A program made the translations under genes and the position numbers. This document shows, one piece after another, positions 8,522 to 17,258 of a stretch of DNA of 64,000 bases; position 1 is the stretch's first letter, and the number at the start of each line of letters is the position of its first letter. Under the pieces are notes generated by a model that did not search any database, had not been told where the DNA came from, and saw only the letters and a list, made by a program, of their open reading frames with translations. This DNA is from Desulforhopalus singaporensis. Lineage in GTDB: Bacteria > Desulfobacterota > Desulfobulbia > Desulfobulbales > Desulfocapsaceae. The DNA lies in NCBI RefSeq assembly GCF_900104445.1, contig NZ_FNJI01000008.1, forward strand, positions 124,001-188,000. Reading direction: 5' to 3'.

Positions 8522-9646
8522 ATGGGAAAAAAAATCACGACAGTTGGAATAATCGGTTTCAACGTAATGGGAGCTGCCATTGGTTTGAACGCTGCGAGTT
8601 CGGGTTACAAGGTGATCTACAAAGAACTCAATGATGAATTGGTAAGCGCAATGTATGACCGTTGGGTAACCAAGGCATTGGCCAAGAGAGTAGAAAGGGG
8701 CAAATTGAGTCAGGAGGATGTTGATCTTATCTCTGGCCGTATTACTGGAACTGCCGATTTTAATGAACTGGCGGATTGCGACCTTGTAATCGAGGCCGCC
8801 GTCGAAAAAATGGACCTGAAAATTGAAATATTCAAGCAATTGAGTGATGTCTGCCGTCAGGATACCATACTTGCTTCTAATACGTCGACTTTCCTGATCG
8901 AGAAGCTGATGGAGAAGGTGGACAATCCAGGTAGAACTGCAGGGTTGCACTACTTTTTCCCGGCAAATGTCAATCGACTGGTTGAAGTAATTCGTCAGAA
9001 AAATACCAGCGATGAGACGTACGAGGCACTCATGGAATTTTCCGAGAGAAACAAAAAGGTACCAATCTCTGTCAGTGATTTTCCAGGGTTTGCCATTAAC
9101 CCGGTTTTTATTTCAAGTTACATGGTTCTCTGTTCACTCCTTGGTGATAAGTACAATAGCGCTACACTCGACCAGGTATCTCAATCAGCCCTTGGAGTTA
9201 AATACGGTATTATCTGGGTATTGAATGGTTCGGGGCTTGGCACTGCCTATCACGCTGCTGCATCAATGAACGAATACCTGGCAGGAACAGATGTAGGTTT
9301 TCCAAAGACTCCGGCTCCGCTCAAGGAACAATTTGAGAGCGGTAACCCGTTTGATCTTGAGACTCCCGCATCAGATGATCCCAAGCTGCTGAAAGCAGCT
9401 GAGGAAGAACTCCTCGGTTCTGTTTTCTGTATCGCCACCCACCTGATTGAAAAACGTGTTGTTTCTAAAAAGGATCTCGAGCTTGGTGTTCGTACCGCAC
9501 TTGCCTGGCCTAAAGGCCCATTCACTATGATGAACGAGTTGGGGATGGAAGAAGCGGCGAGGCTCGTTCAACTAAATGTTGAGAAAGGAAATTTCAAAAT
9601 GCCGGCCACCTTCGCTAAAGGGGTCCCTGAGCCTTGGCAGATCTGA
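8522..9646 (+). CDS. 3-hydroxyacyl-CoA dehydrogenase-family protein with altered dinucleotide motif
   Basis: This 374-residue protein has an N-terminal Rossmann domain followed by two 3HCDH C-terminal-type domains. Seen: the family's usual GAGTMG nucleotide loop reads GFNVMG here (residues about 11-16), so the middle glycine is replaced by asparagine. The catalytic region keeps NTSTF and the histidine in LHYFFPAN, and LVEVI provides the partner glutamate. The usual PGFxxNR reads PGFAINP, losing the arginine. The oxidation of a 3-hydroxyacyl-CoA is therefore likely but not certain; it could be a paralogue with changed cofactor or substrate use. It follows the CoA-transferase by 78 bases and precedes a canonical dehydrogenase fusion, so two different dehydrogenases act in one cluster. 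Ribosome site weak. Confidence 0.82.
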   Translation: MGKKITTVGIIGFNVMGAAIGLNAASSGYKVIYKELNDELVSAMYDRWVTKALAKRVERGKLSQEDVDLISGRITGTADFNELADCDLVIEAAVEKMDLKIEIFKQLSDVCRQDTILASNTSTFLIEKLMEKVDNPGRTAGLHYFFPANVNRLVEVIRQKNTSDETYEALMEFSERNKKVPISVSDFPGFAINPVFISSYMVLCSLLGDKYNSATLDQVSQSALGVKYGIIWVLNGSGLGTAYHAAASMNEYLAGTDVGFPKTPAPLKEQFESGNPFDLETPASDDPKLLKAAEEELLGSVFCIATHLIEKRVVSKKDLELGVRTALAWPKGPFTMMNELGMEEAARLVQLNVEKGNFKMPATFAKGVPEPWQI

Positions 9647-9727
9647 CATGCGCGTGAAGTATGACAGTGGCTCGCGACGGCACAGAGCATCTTGGATTAA
9701 TAAAGATATATACAAGGAGACAGGACA

Positions 9728-11767
9728 ATGAGTAGTGCAACTACAGTTGGGGTGGTAGGTGCCGGGAACATGGGATCCGGTATTGCCCAAAAGCTCGCCA
9801 TGGAGGGTGTACAAGTCATACTCGCTGATGTTGATATGGTATTTGTCGAGCGTGGAAAATCAACGATCAGCAGAATTCTGCAGGAGGGAGTTGAACGCAG
9901 ACTACTCAGTGACGAGCAGATGCAAAATGCCCTGAACAGAATAGCAGGTACCGCCAACCTTGGAGATCTCAAAGATGCGGATATGGTCATCGAGGCGATT
10001 TATGAAGATGAAAAGGTAAAGACTGAACTATTTACCAAGCTTGATGCAATATGCTCTGATAAGACCATCCTTGCAACCAACACCTCGAGTTTTTATGTCA
10101 GGCAGTTCGCCGAGGCAACTTCAAGACCGGATCGTTTTGTCGGTATGCACTACTTTTTCCATCCAGCAAAGAACCGGCTGTTGGAAGTTATCCCTCATGA
10201 GGGTACAAGTCCTGAAACAATAAAAAAATCTCTTGAAATTGGCAGGCTTCACGGGAAGACAACCATCTGTGTGAAGGACGCCTCCGGATTTTGTGTCAAC
10301 CGGTTCTTTTCCCCTCTGCTCACCGAGTCGGTCCAGATTCTCGATGCGGGGATTGCAGACATTCCAACCATTGAAGCAGCGGCAAAAGCCGCCTTTAAAA
10401 TAGGGATGGGTCCGTTTGAGTTGATGAACGTGACAGGAATCCCGATCTCGGTTCATGCTTCGGCGACGTTTGGCCGGGAGCTCGGATCAATGTACGGCAC
10501 CCCAGAATCATTGCCGATAAAGATGGAGCAGAAAGACTTGTATGACCTGGAAGGTACGCCGGATGAGAGCAAATTTGAAATCGTACAGGACAGGTTGTAC
10601 GGAGCTTGTCTTGGTGCCGCAGCCGCTTTGGTCAGCGAAGGGGTTGCCTCTGTGGAGGACACAGATCGTGGAGCCAAAATAGGATTACGGTGGAGACAGG
10701 GACCGTTTGAAATCATGAACCGGCTGACCATCGCAAAGAGTTGCGAACTGGTCGAGGCAATGACGAAAATTTATCCCGATTTTACCATGCCTGAGATCCT
10801 GTTGAAACAGCGTGAAACCGGCAAGCCATTCAGTTTCCAGTATGTCGATTATGAGGTGGATGACGGTATCGCTTTCATTACGATCAATCGTCCGGAAGCC
10901 ATGAATGCCCTCAATGAAGTCACAGTCAACCAGCTTGACGAAAAATTTGCCTTGGCGGAAGGTGACGACGGCGTCAAGGCTATAGTTCTGCGCGGGGCAG
11001 GTAAGGCCTTTGTCGCAGGAGCCGATATTCGCTATTTCATCAATAACATAAAGAAAAAGCAGCTCGACAAGACTGAGTCCTTCACCCGGGCAGGACACGA
11101 ACTGTTCCTGCGTATTGAAAACTCGGAAAAGATAACAGTTGCAGTCCTCGATGGTCTCTCATTAGGCGGCGGCAGCGAGCTGGCCCTCGCTTGCCAGGCG
11201 ATTGTCGCAACCCCCAGTGGTTCCATGGGTTTTCCCGAAACTGCTATTGGCATATTCCCCGGTTTGGGAGGTATGATACGCAGCGCCCGTCATATCGGTA
11301 CCGAACTGGCGAAATATTACGTTTTTTCCGGACGTCCGATCAGCGCTCAAGACGCTTATGATCTCGGTATTGTGACCAGACTGGTCGCACCCGAAAAATT
11401 AGACAGCACTCTTCGGGAGCTCTGTAATGGCGAGAAGCTGGATAAGTATCACTCCAGAGAGATTCCAGAACGTTTTGCTGATTTTGCTACCTTGGGCAGC
11501 CAGGAAAATATCGCCAAATTGCTTTCAGGTGAAAAACCTGTCGGGGTTCCTGAGCAATTGGCTGAAAAGACACTCAAGTCCATCTCTCGTAAAGCGCCTA
11601 TCGCCTTGAAGCTGGCTGACGAGTTGATCAACGCACAGCAGAAGGTAACCATTCCTGAGGCGATAGAGCTGGAGCTTAAAGAACTGCACCATATTTTCTC
11701 TACCGAAGATGCCCTTACGGGCCTTACCTCTGCAGGACGCGGAATTCCGCAGTACCAGGGGAAATAA
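9728..11767 (+). CDS. 3-hydroxyacyl-CoA dehydrogenase / enoyl-CoA hydratase fusion (dehydrogenase first)
   Basis: A 679-residue bifunctional beta-oxidation enzyme. Seen: residues about 1-370 form a dehydrogenase with GAGNMGSGIA, NTSSF, the catalytic histidine in MHYFFHPA and SGFCVNRFF. Residues about 375-679 form a crotonase with AGADIRYF, the oxyanion loop SLGGGSELALAC and FPETAIGIFPGLGG, both hydratase glutamates being present. FadB/FadJ proteins have the opposite order (hydratase first); this order is known from archaeal crotonyl-CoA hydratase/3-hydroxybutyryl-CoA dehydrogenases and some bacteria. The predicted reactions are hydration of an enoyl-CoA and NAD-dependent oxidation of the 3-hydroxyacyl-CoA. 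A strong AAGGAGA ribosome site precedes ATG 9728. Confidence 0.92.
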   Translation: MSSATTVGVVGAGNMGSGIAQKLAMEGVQVILADVDMVFVERGKSTISRILQEGVERRLLSDEQMQNALNRIAGTANLGDLKDADMVIEAIYEDEKVKTELFTKLDAICSDKTILATNTSSFYVRQFAEATSRPDRFVGMHYFFHPAKNRLLEVIPHEGTSPETIKKSLEIGRLHGKTTICVKDASGFCVNRFFSPLLTESVQILDAGIADIPTIEAAAKAAFKIGMGPFELMNVTGIPISVHASATFGRELGSMYGTPESLPIKMEQKDLYDLEGTPDESKFEIVQDRLYGACLGAAAALVSEGVASVEDTDRGAKIGLRWRQGPFEIMNRLTIAKSCELVEAMTKIYPDFTMPEILLKQRETGKPFSFQYVDYEVDDGIAFITINRPEAMNALNEVTVNQLDEKFALAEGDDGVKAIVLRGAGKAFVAGADIRYFINNIKKKQLDKTESFTRAGHELFLRIENSEKITVAVLDGLSLGGGSELALACQAIVATPSGSMGFPETAIGIFPGLGGMIRSARHIGTELAKYYVFSGRPISAQDAYDLGIVTRLVAPEKLDSTLRELCNGEKLDKYHSREIPERFADFATLGSQENIAKLLSGEKPVGVPEQLAEKTLKSISRKAPIALKLADELINAQQKVTIPEAIELELKELHHIFSTEDALTGLTSAGRGIPQYQGK

Positions 11768-11812
11768 ACAACCAATATCAACCTATATAAAAACACCACG
11801 GAGGATTTTACC

Positions 11813-13000
11813 ATGCTACAACACGCATACATTCCATACAAAGGGTACTTCAGCAGTCCTTTTTCAAAATGGCAGGGTACTCTTTCCAACGACAACTCGA
11901 TAGTACTCGGTGCAGAAACAGCCAAGCGCTGGTTTGCAGACAAAGGCATTGACGCCGGAATGTTCGATTATAACTACCATGGCATGACTGTTGTCCAGAA
12001 ACAGTGCTTTTATGGTTCCACCTGGTCTGCGGCTCTGATGGGTATGCAGGTTCCCGGTATGACCGTTATGCAGGCGTGCTCAACCACAACGACCTGTGTC
12101 CAGCTTGCCGCTATGGCCGTGGAAGCCGGGACCCAGAAGATGCCATTTTGCTTTATGGCGGACCGCATGTCGAACGCTCCACACCTGATTTGGCCGAACC
12201 CGAAGGGACCGGGTGGTGAAGTCATTGCAGAAAACTGGGCAATGGATAATTTTGGTGCCGATCCTGTAACCGGCAAAGCAATGCTGGTTGCTGCAGAAAA
12301 CGTCGCCAAGTTAGCCGGAGCAACAAGGGAACAGGCTGACGAACTCGTGCTTCGCCGTTACGAACAGTATCAGGATGCACTGAAAGACGGCCGCGCTTTC
12401 CAAAAGCAATACATGTATCCCGTCGAGGTGAAAATCAATAAGAGAAAGACCATCGTGTTCGAGGAGGATGAGGGCATCACTCCTGTAACCAGAGAAGGTG
12501 TCAGCGGACTGAGAAATGTACTGCCTGACGGTATTCACACCTACGCCCACCAGACACACCCGGCTGATGGAAACGCAGGGATAATCGTTACCGATAAATC
12601 CCGGGCCATGGAATTGAGCCCGGACCCCGACAAAACTATTCAGATCCTCTCCTATGGATATGCCAGGGTTGAACCGGCTCATATGCCTGCAGCGCCCGTT
12701 CCGGCTACCAAGATGGCGCTTCAAGACGCAGGTCTTAAAATCGAAGATATGAAGGTTATCAAGACCCATAACCCATTTGCAGCAAATGATCTGTACTTCG
12801 CCAAGGAATTCAATATTGATGTCAACAGCATGAACAATTACGGCTGCTCCATGATATTCGGCCATCCTCAGGCGCCCACCGTGGCACGGCTGCTCATTGA
12901 GGGTATTGAGGAGGCAGTCATGCTTGGTGGCGGGTACGTACTGATAACCGGCTGTGCTGCAGGTGATACCGGCGCATCACTGATTCTCAAGGTGAGCTAG
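11813..13000 (+). CDS. Divergent thiolase-family acyl-CoA acyltransferase
   Basis: This 395-residue thiolase-fold protein probably performs the CoA-dependent cleavage of a 3-ketoacyl-CoA. Seen: the nucleophilic cysteine sits in MQACSTTTTC, where typical thiolases have VCGSG. The NEAFA box is replaced by HNPFAAND, the histidine is in FGHPQAPT, and the second cysteine is in TGCAAGDTG rather than CxGGG. The four catalytic positions can therefore be placed, but every surrounding motif is atypical. A good GGAGG ribosome site precedes ATG 11813, and the gene follows the dehydrogenase-hydratase fusion by 46 bases. The departure from the consensus suggests an unusual acyl substrate. It is clearly different from the canonical thiolase at 27.5 kb. 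Confidence 0.83.
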   Translation: MLQHAYIPYKGYFSSPFSKWQGTLSNDNSIVLGAETAKRWFADKGIDAGMFDYNYHGMTVVQKQCFYGSTWSAALMGMQVPGMTVMQACSTTTTCVQLAAMAVEAGTQKMPFCFMADRMSNAPHLIWPNPKGPGGEVIAENWAMDNFGADPVTGKAMLVAAENVAKLAGATREQADELVLRRYEQYQDALKDGRAFQKQYMYPVEVKINKRKTIVFEEDEGITPVTREGVSGLRNVLPDGIHTYAHQTHPADGNAGIIVTDKSRAMELSPDPDKTIQILSYGYARVEPAHMPAAPVPATKMALQDAGLKIEDMKVIKTHNPFAANDLYFAKEFNIDVNSMNNYGCSMIFGHPQAPTVARLLIEGIEEAVMLGGGYVLITGCAAGDTGASLILKVS

Positions 13001-13018
13001 CAATATTTTCTTATTAAA

Positions 13019-13047
13019 CGGTCGTGTGTCCTTTGGATTCACGACCG
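13019..13047 (+). other. Intercistronic hairpin
   Basis: Arms CGGTCGTG (13019-13026) and CACGACCG (13040-13047) form a perfect 8-base-pair stem with a 13-base loop between the thiolase and transporter genes. No T tract follows, so it is more likely an mRNA processing or stability element than a terminator. Confidence 0.4.
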
Positions 13048-13068
13048 AGAAGAATGGAGGAAGATTGT

Positions 13069-14316
13069 ATGCGATTGGAAGAAAAACGCTGGATTTATCT
13101 GGTTGTCGGCACCATGATCAACGTTATCATCGGTCAGACATATGCCTGGTCCGTTTTTGTCAATCCCCTGGCCCAGGAGTTTGGCTGGAGCGTAGCTGAT
13201 GTATCTATTGCCTTTGCAATTTTTCATTCAATTTCCTGTATACCGATTATCATAGCTGGTAAAATGCAGGATTGGGTTCAACCGAAGTTCATCATTCTGT
13301 TTGGGGCGATTATGTATGGCCTCGGTATGCTCGCAGTTGGCTTTGTGACTTCCTTGCCTCAACTCTATATAGCATATGGTGTTATGGGAGGTATTTCCAT
13401 GGGAACAATCTATTCCGGCATCGTTCCCAACATGGTTCGTTTCTTTCCGGACAGGCGTGGTCTTGTCTCAGGTATACTCGCTGCAGGGGTTGGCTGCGGA
13501 GCGTTCCTCTGGGCTCCTGTAGCCGCCGTAATGATCGAGCGTTTTGAAGTTCTTCCAACGTTTAAAATGCTTGGGACGCTTTACCTCGTACTTCTCTGTA
13601 TCCTCTCTCTGCTTATCCAGACCGCACCTGCCGATTTTGCTCCAGCCGGCTGGACTCCCTCTCCGGTACAACAAAAAACCATGATTATTCCGGACAAGGA
13701 CTGGAAAGGCATGCTGCTCGATCCACTTTTTTACTGTCTGGCTATAGTTATTGTTATGGGTGGTATCTCCGGACTGATGATTATTGCCCATGCTTCGCCA
13801 ATTCTCCAGTCCGTAGGTATGTATTCCGCGGTTGCTGCCGGAACATGGGTTGGTGTACTAGCGCTCTGTAATTCCAGTGGCAGGGCCGGATGGGGATTTA
13901 TCTCAGATCTTATCGGCCGGATGCCGTCCCTGGTAATCATCTATGTCATTCTCGGTGTGGCAATGTTCTGGCTGGCTTCGAGTTCATATGCCGTGGTGGT
14001 ACCTTTGCTGCTGGTCGGTATGTGCTTCGGCGGTTTTATGGGAATGCTTGCTTCGCTAACAGCAGACGCCTTCGGGCCCAAAAATCTCGCAGTAAATTTC
14101 GGCGTTATGTTCCTGCCGTTCGGGCTTGCAGCGTTTACAGGTCCTCGTCTGGCCGCTGTAATGAAAGCAGGCAGTGGGAGCTATGCACAGGCGTTTCTAA
14201 TCGCAAGTGCGCTCAGTATAGTAGGCATTGTCATGGCTGTAGTTGCCAGTTACATGATAAAGAGACGTCGTATGGTTGCTGAAAACTCCGGGGATCTGGT
14301 TCTGGAGACTTCATAA
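13069..14316 (+). CDS. MFS transporter, OFA (oxalate/formate antiporter) family-like
   Basis: This 415-residue integral membrane transporter has about twelve hydrophobic segments. Seen: TYAWSVFVNPLAQEFGWS near the N-terminus is the hallmark start of OFA-type carriers (oxalate/formate exchange, lactate and other monocarboxylates). MGGISMGTIYSGIVPNMVRF and FFPDRRGLVSGI match the second conserved block, and GWGFISDLIGR the middle loop. I chose ATG 13069 (MRLEEKRW) because GGAGGAAG lies just upstream; an in-frame GTG at 13024 has no such site. Its position inside the CoA-transferase cluster suggests it imports the cluster's acid substrate or exchanges substrate for product. Confidence 0.85.
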   Translation: MRLEEKRWIYLVVGTMINVIIGQTYAWSVFVNPLAQEFGWSVADVSIAFAIFHSISCIPIIIAGKMQDWVQPKFIILFGAIMYGLGMLAVGFVTSLPQLYIAYGVMGGISMGTIYSGIVPNMVRFFPDRRGLVSGILAAGVGCGAFLWAPVAAVMIERFEVLPTFKMLGTLYLVLLCILSLLIQTAPADFAPAGWTPSPVQQKTMIIPDKDWKGMLLDPLFYCLAIVIVMGGISGLMIIAHASPILQSVGMYSAVAAGTWVGVLALCNSSGRAGWGFISDLIGRMPSLVIIYVILGVAMFWLASSSYAVVVPLLLVGMCFGGFMGMLASLTADAFGPKNLAVNFGVMFLPFGLAAFTGPRLAAVMKAGSGSYAQAFLIASALSIVGIVMAVVASYMIKRRRMVAENSGDLVLETS

Positions 14317-14377
14317 CAAACATCTTTTCCCTTTCCCATATGCAGGACTCAAGGGGATGAAAAATAAGGAGTACACT

Positions 14378-16129
14378 ATGTCTGAACTCGCTAAAGGAGG
14401 CAGTTTCCTCCTTCAACACACCGATACGACAAGGGTTTTTACACCGGAAGATTTTGATGATGAGCATCGACTGGTTGCTGAAAGTATGACCAGCTTCCTT
14501 GAAGAAAATGTCTTTCCACGAATGGATGAGATAGACGCTAAAAAAGAAGGCCTCATGAAAGAACTGCTGGTTGAGGCCGGTGAATATGGTTTTCTTGGTT
14601 CAGACATACCGGAAAAGTACGATGGCACCGATACGGATGAAGTCTGTTCCACAATTATCGCCGAAAAAGTTGGAGCAGCAGGTTCTTTTGCGATCGCCCA
14701 CGGTGGACATACTGGAATCGGTAATCTTCCTATTGTCTATTTTGGCAACGAAGAACAAAAATCCACATATCTTCCTTCCATAGTTACGGCCGAAAAAATT
14801 GCCGCCTACGCACTCACGGAGCCAGGTTCAGGTTCTGATGCGCTTTCTGCAAAAACCAGGGCCGTACTCAGCGAAGATGGAGGCCATTATATACTTAACG
14901 GCAGTAAGACGTTTATATCCAATGCCGGAATGGGCGATATCTTTATAGTCTACGCCAAGGTGGACGGCGATAAATTCAGCGCTTTTATTGTTGATGGTGA
15001 CAGTGAAGGGCTGACGACCGGAGCCGAAGAGCATAAAATGGGACTGAAAGGGTCGTCCACCCGCAGTGTTTTTTTCGACAATGTCAAGGTTCCCGCAAAA
15101 AACCTGCTCTTCAAAGTCGGTAAAGGACATGTCGTTGCTTTCAACATTCTTAATATCGGACGGCATAAGGTGGCTGCTAATGCAGTCGGTGCCGCCAAGT
15201 ATGCATTGGACCAGTCCGTGGCTTATGCGAATGAGCGAAAGCAGTTTAATTCCCCAATTTCGAATTTCGGCCTCATTAAAGAGAAAATTGCTGAAATGGC
15301 AATTCGTATTTATGCTGCTGAAAGCACGGTCTACAGGACAGCCGGCCTGCTCAACGACATGATGCACAGCCTTGACAGGACTGGTGATGACGCCGGTGCA
15401 GTTACGGCAAAAGGCATTGAAGAATATTCCCTCGAGTGTTCTCTGGAAAAAGTCTTTGCCAGTGAGGTTGAAGCGTTCGTCGTAGATGAAGGTGTCCAGA
15501 TTCACGGCGGGTACGGGTTTATCGCCGAATATCCCATCGAAAGATTGTACCGTGATGCCAGGATTCGTCGAATTTTCGAGGGAACAAATGAAATTAATCG
15601 AACGATTATACCAACAACATTGCTGAGACGTTCCCAGAAAGGAGCACTGCCTCTCTTTGAGGAAGTTGGAAAGATTCTTAAAAAATCTAACGGGCAGCTT
15701 ACCGTACGGGAAACTCCCAGTGATATCGTACAGGCGTGTAAGGAAGTGTTTCTGTTTGTACTAGGCCATTCCCAGGAAAAGTTTGGGAGCGATCTTATGA
15801 AGCATCAGGAGATTCTTGGTCGGCTTGCGGACATTGCCATCTATTCCTATGCAATGGAAAGCTCATGGCTGCGTGCCTGCAAGGCTGAAGCGTCTAAAGG
15901 GCGAAATGTTCAGTTGAAGACGAATATGGCAAAGGCTTTCATTCATTCCGGGATTGTTAAAGTGACGAACACAGCCATGGAGATACTTGCCCATGTTGCT
16001 GCCGGGAGTGCGCTTGAAGAACTCCAGAGTCATCTTGTGAAACTGACACAGTATACCCCTATGGACCTTATCGCAGTGCGTGAGAAGGTTGCGGGAGCGA
16101 TATCCGCAGCAGGAAAATACGTGGTCTGA
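14378..16129 (+). CDS. Acyl-CoA dehydrogenase (long form, about 583 residues)
   Basis: This FAD enzyme introduces the alpha-beta double bond into an acyl-CoA and passes electrons to EtfAB. Seen: YALTEPGSGSDALSAKTRA (FAD/substrate loop), NGSKTFISNAGMGD, GIEEYSLECSLEKVFASEV, VQIHGGYGFIAEYPIERLYRDARI and the catalytic-base region FEGTNEINRT. About 180 residues follow the usual end of the family, as in the long FadE-type dehydrogenases (VLCAD-like branch). The start is at ATG 14378, preceded by AAGGAG; the upstream in-frame ATG at 14276 lies inside the transporter gene and is rejected. The acyl substrate is unknown. It is the oxidation-entry step of the 7-17 kb cluster. Confidence 0.93.
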   Translation: MSELAKGGSFLLQHTDTTRVFTPEDFDDEHRLVAESMTSFLEENVFPRMDEIDAKKEGLMKELLVEAGEYGFLGSDIPEKYDGTDTDEVCSTIIAEKVGAAGSFAIAHGGHTGIGNLPIVYFGNEEQKSTYLPSIVTAEKIAAYALTEPGSGSDALSAKTRAVLSEDGGHYILNGSKTFISNAGMGDIFIVYAKVDGDKFSAFIVDGDSEGLTTGAEEHKMGLKGSSTRSVFFDNVKVPAKNLLFKVGKGHVVAFNILNIGRHKVAANAVGAAKYALDQSVAYANERKQFNSPISNFGLIKEKIAEMAIRIYAAESTVYRTAGLLNDMMHSLDRTGDDAGAVTAKGIEEYSLECSLEKVFASEVEAFVVDEGVQIHGGYGFIAEYPIERLYRDARIRRIFEGTNEINRTIIPTTLLRRSQKGALPLFEEVGKILKKSNGQLTVRETPSDIVQACKEVFLFVLGHSQEKFGSDLMKHQEILGRLADIAIYSYAMESSWLRACKAEASKGRNVQLKTNMAKAFIHSGIVKVTNTAMEILAHVAAGSALEELQSHLVKLTQYTPMDLIAVREKVAGAISAAGKYVV

Positions 16130-16145
16130 TAGGTTCTTGTAGTGG

Positions 16146-16218
16146 CGAGTACCAGATTCTTGGTACTCGTTTATATATCATGGCAGAACGGGTGAAGCCT
16201 CGCTTCAGCCTTTCTGTC
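16146..16218 (+). terminator. Tandem hairpins between acyl-CoA dehydrogenase and radical SAM gene
   Basis: The first hairpin has arms CGAGTACCA (16146-16154) and TGGTACTCG (16161-16169) with a 6-base loop, followed by TTTATATAT: a fair intrinsic terminator. The second is longer but imperfect, with arms at 16182-16198 and 16202-16218 matching at 14 of 17 positions and a 3-base loop. They may end the main transcript, making the radical SAM gene separately or only partly cotranscribed. Confidence 0.55.
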
Positions 16219-16265
16219 ATAATTGAATTTTCCCACGAAAATAAATAGCTACGGAGATTTGTGAC

Positions 16266-17171
16266 ATGTTTTACGCAGAACCTGTTTACCGGCCACCCAG
16301 TGAACATGCATCTCTTCTGGTCCAGGCTACGACAGGATGCTCGTCTGCTGCTGTCGGAAGATGTCATTTTTGCAATTCTAACGTGTTTAAGAAGCGTTAT
16401 ACGCAAAAGAAATTCGGGGTACGTAAAACAAGCGAAATTATCGCGGATCTCAGGGAGGCAAGGAACCTTTATGGCGGGGGTGTCGAGAAAATCTTCCTCC
16501 TCGATTCAAATGCCATGGTCATGAAAACGAATGATCTCCTGGATGTCCTTAAGGCATGTAACGATTATCACCCAAAACTGACACAGATTTCCTGTTATGC
16601 CTGCTGTGAAGATATTCTCAGGAAATCAATTGATGAATTGCAGGCGCTGTATAGCAGTGGCTTGAACCTTGTTTATCTTGGCTTGGAGAGTGGGGACCAG
16701 GCGGTGCTTGATTTGATGAATAAGGGAGTATCGGTGGAAAAACAGGTTGAAGCCATATTGAAAGCAAAAAGCAGTGGAATGCGTACTTCCGTATCCGTAA
16801 TTCTCGGGCTTGGAGGGCAAAAGCATTCCTCCAATCATGCTGTCAATACAGGGAAGGCATTGTCTGCCATGGCTCCAACGTATGCTGCGGCCCTGACCCT
16901 GATGGTAGTACCGGATACGATGTTGGATCATATGATTCGTGACAATCTTTTTGATCCGGTTGACAGTGCGGCTGACTTGTTGGGAGAGGCCAGGACAATA
17001 CTGGATAATATCACCACCAATGAACCGGTGGTTTTTCGTGCCAATCATGCTTCGAACTATTTCGCCATAGCCGGAACCCTGCCTTATGACACGGAGAGGA
17101 TGATGTCGTCAATTGAAGAAGCCATTCAAGACGCTGCTCTCCTGGGTGTCGAGGAATATCGCAGGCTTTAA
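16266..17171 (+). CDS. Radical SAM protein with CX7CX2C cluster motif
   Basis: This 301-residue radical SAM protein is of unknown reaction. Seen: the cluster site is CSSAAVGRCHFC (residues about 25-36), spaced Cys-7-Cys-2-Cys. Relatives I know of have a CxxxxCxFC-type (4-2) motif followed closely by a KxFxxR element; here both the loop between the first two cysteines and the segment before KKFGVR are longer. LGLESGDQAVLDLMNKG is the usual SAM-binding GxESG region, and FRANHASNYFAIAGTLP near the C-terminus is conserved in this subfamily. Reading is uninterrupted through the insertion, so a frameshift is unlikely. There is no B12-binding domain. It follows two hairpins and is the last plus-strand gene of the catabolic block. 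Its role beside CoA enzymes is unknown. Confidence 0.82.
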   Translation: MFYAEPVYRPPSEHASLLVQATTGCSSAAVGRCHFCNSNVFKKRYTQKKFGVRKTSEIIADLREARNLYGGGVEKIFLLDSNAMVMKTNDLLDVLKACNDYHPKLTQISCYACCEDILRKSIDELQALYSSGLNLVYLGLESGDQAVLDLMNKGVSVEKQVEAILKAKSSGMRTSVSVILGLGGQKHSSNHAVNTGKALSAMAPTYAAALTLMVVPDTMLDHMIRDNLFDPVDSAADLLGEARTILDNITTNEPVVFRANHASNYFAIAGTLPYDTERMMSSIEEAIQDAALLGVEEYRRL

Positions 17172-17258
17172 CCCATCTCCCAGCACCACATGGACTGGTG
17201 AGAAATCGGGTTTAGCCACAAGAAAAGCCCCGGGCAACAGCTTATGCCTGAAATTAAC

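Noticed and set aside
16338-16430. Possible frameshift in the radical SAM motif region
   Set aside because: The translation is continuous and sensible on both sides of the longer loops, and codon quality does not change, so a genuine insertion is more likely.
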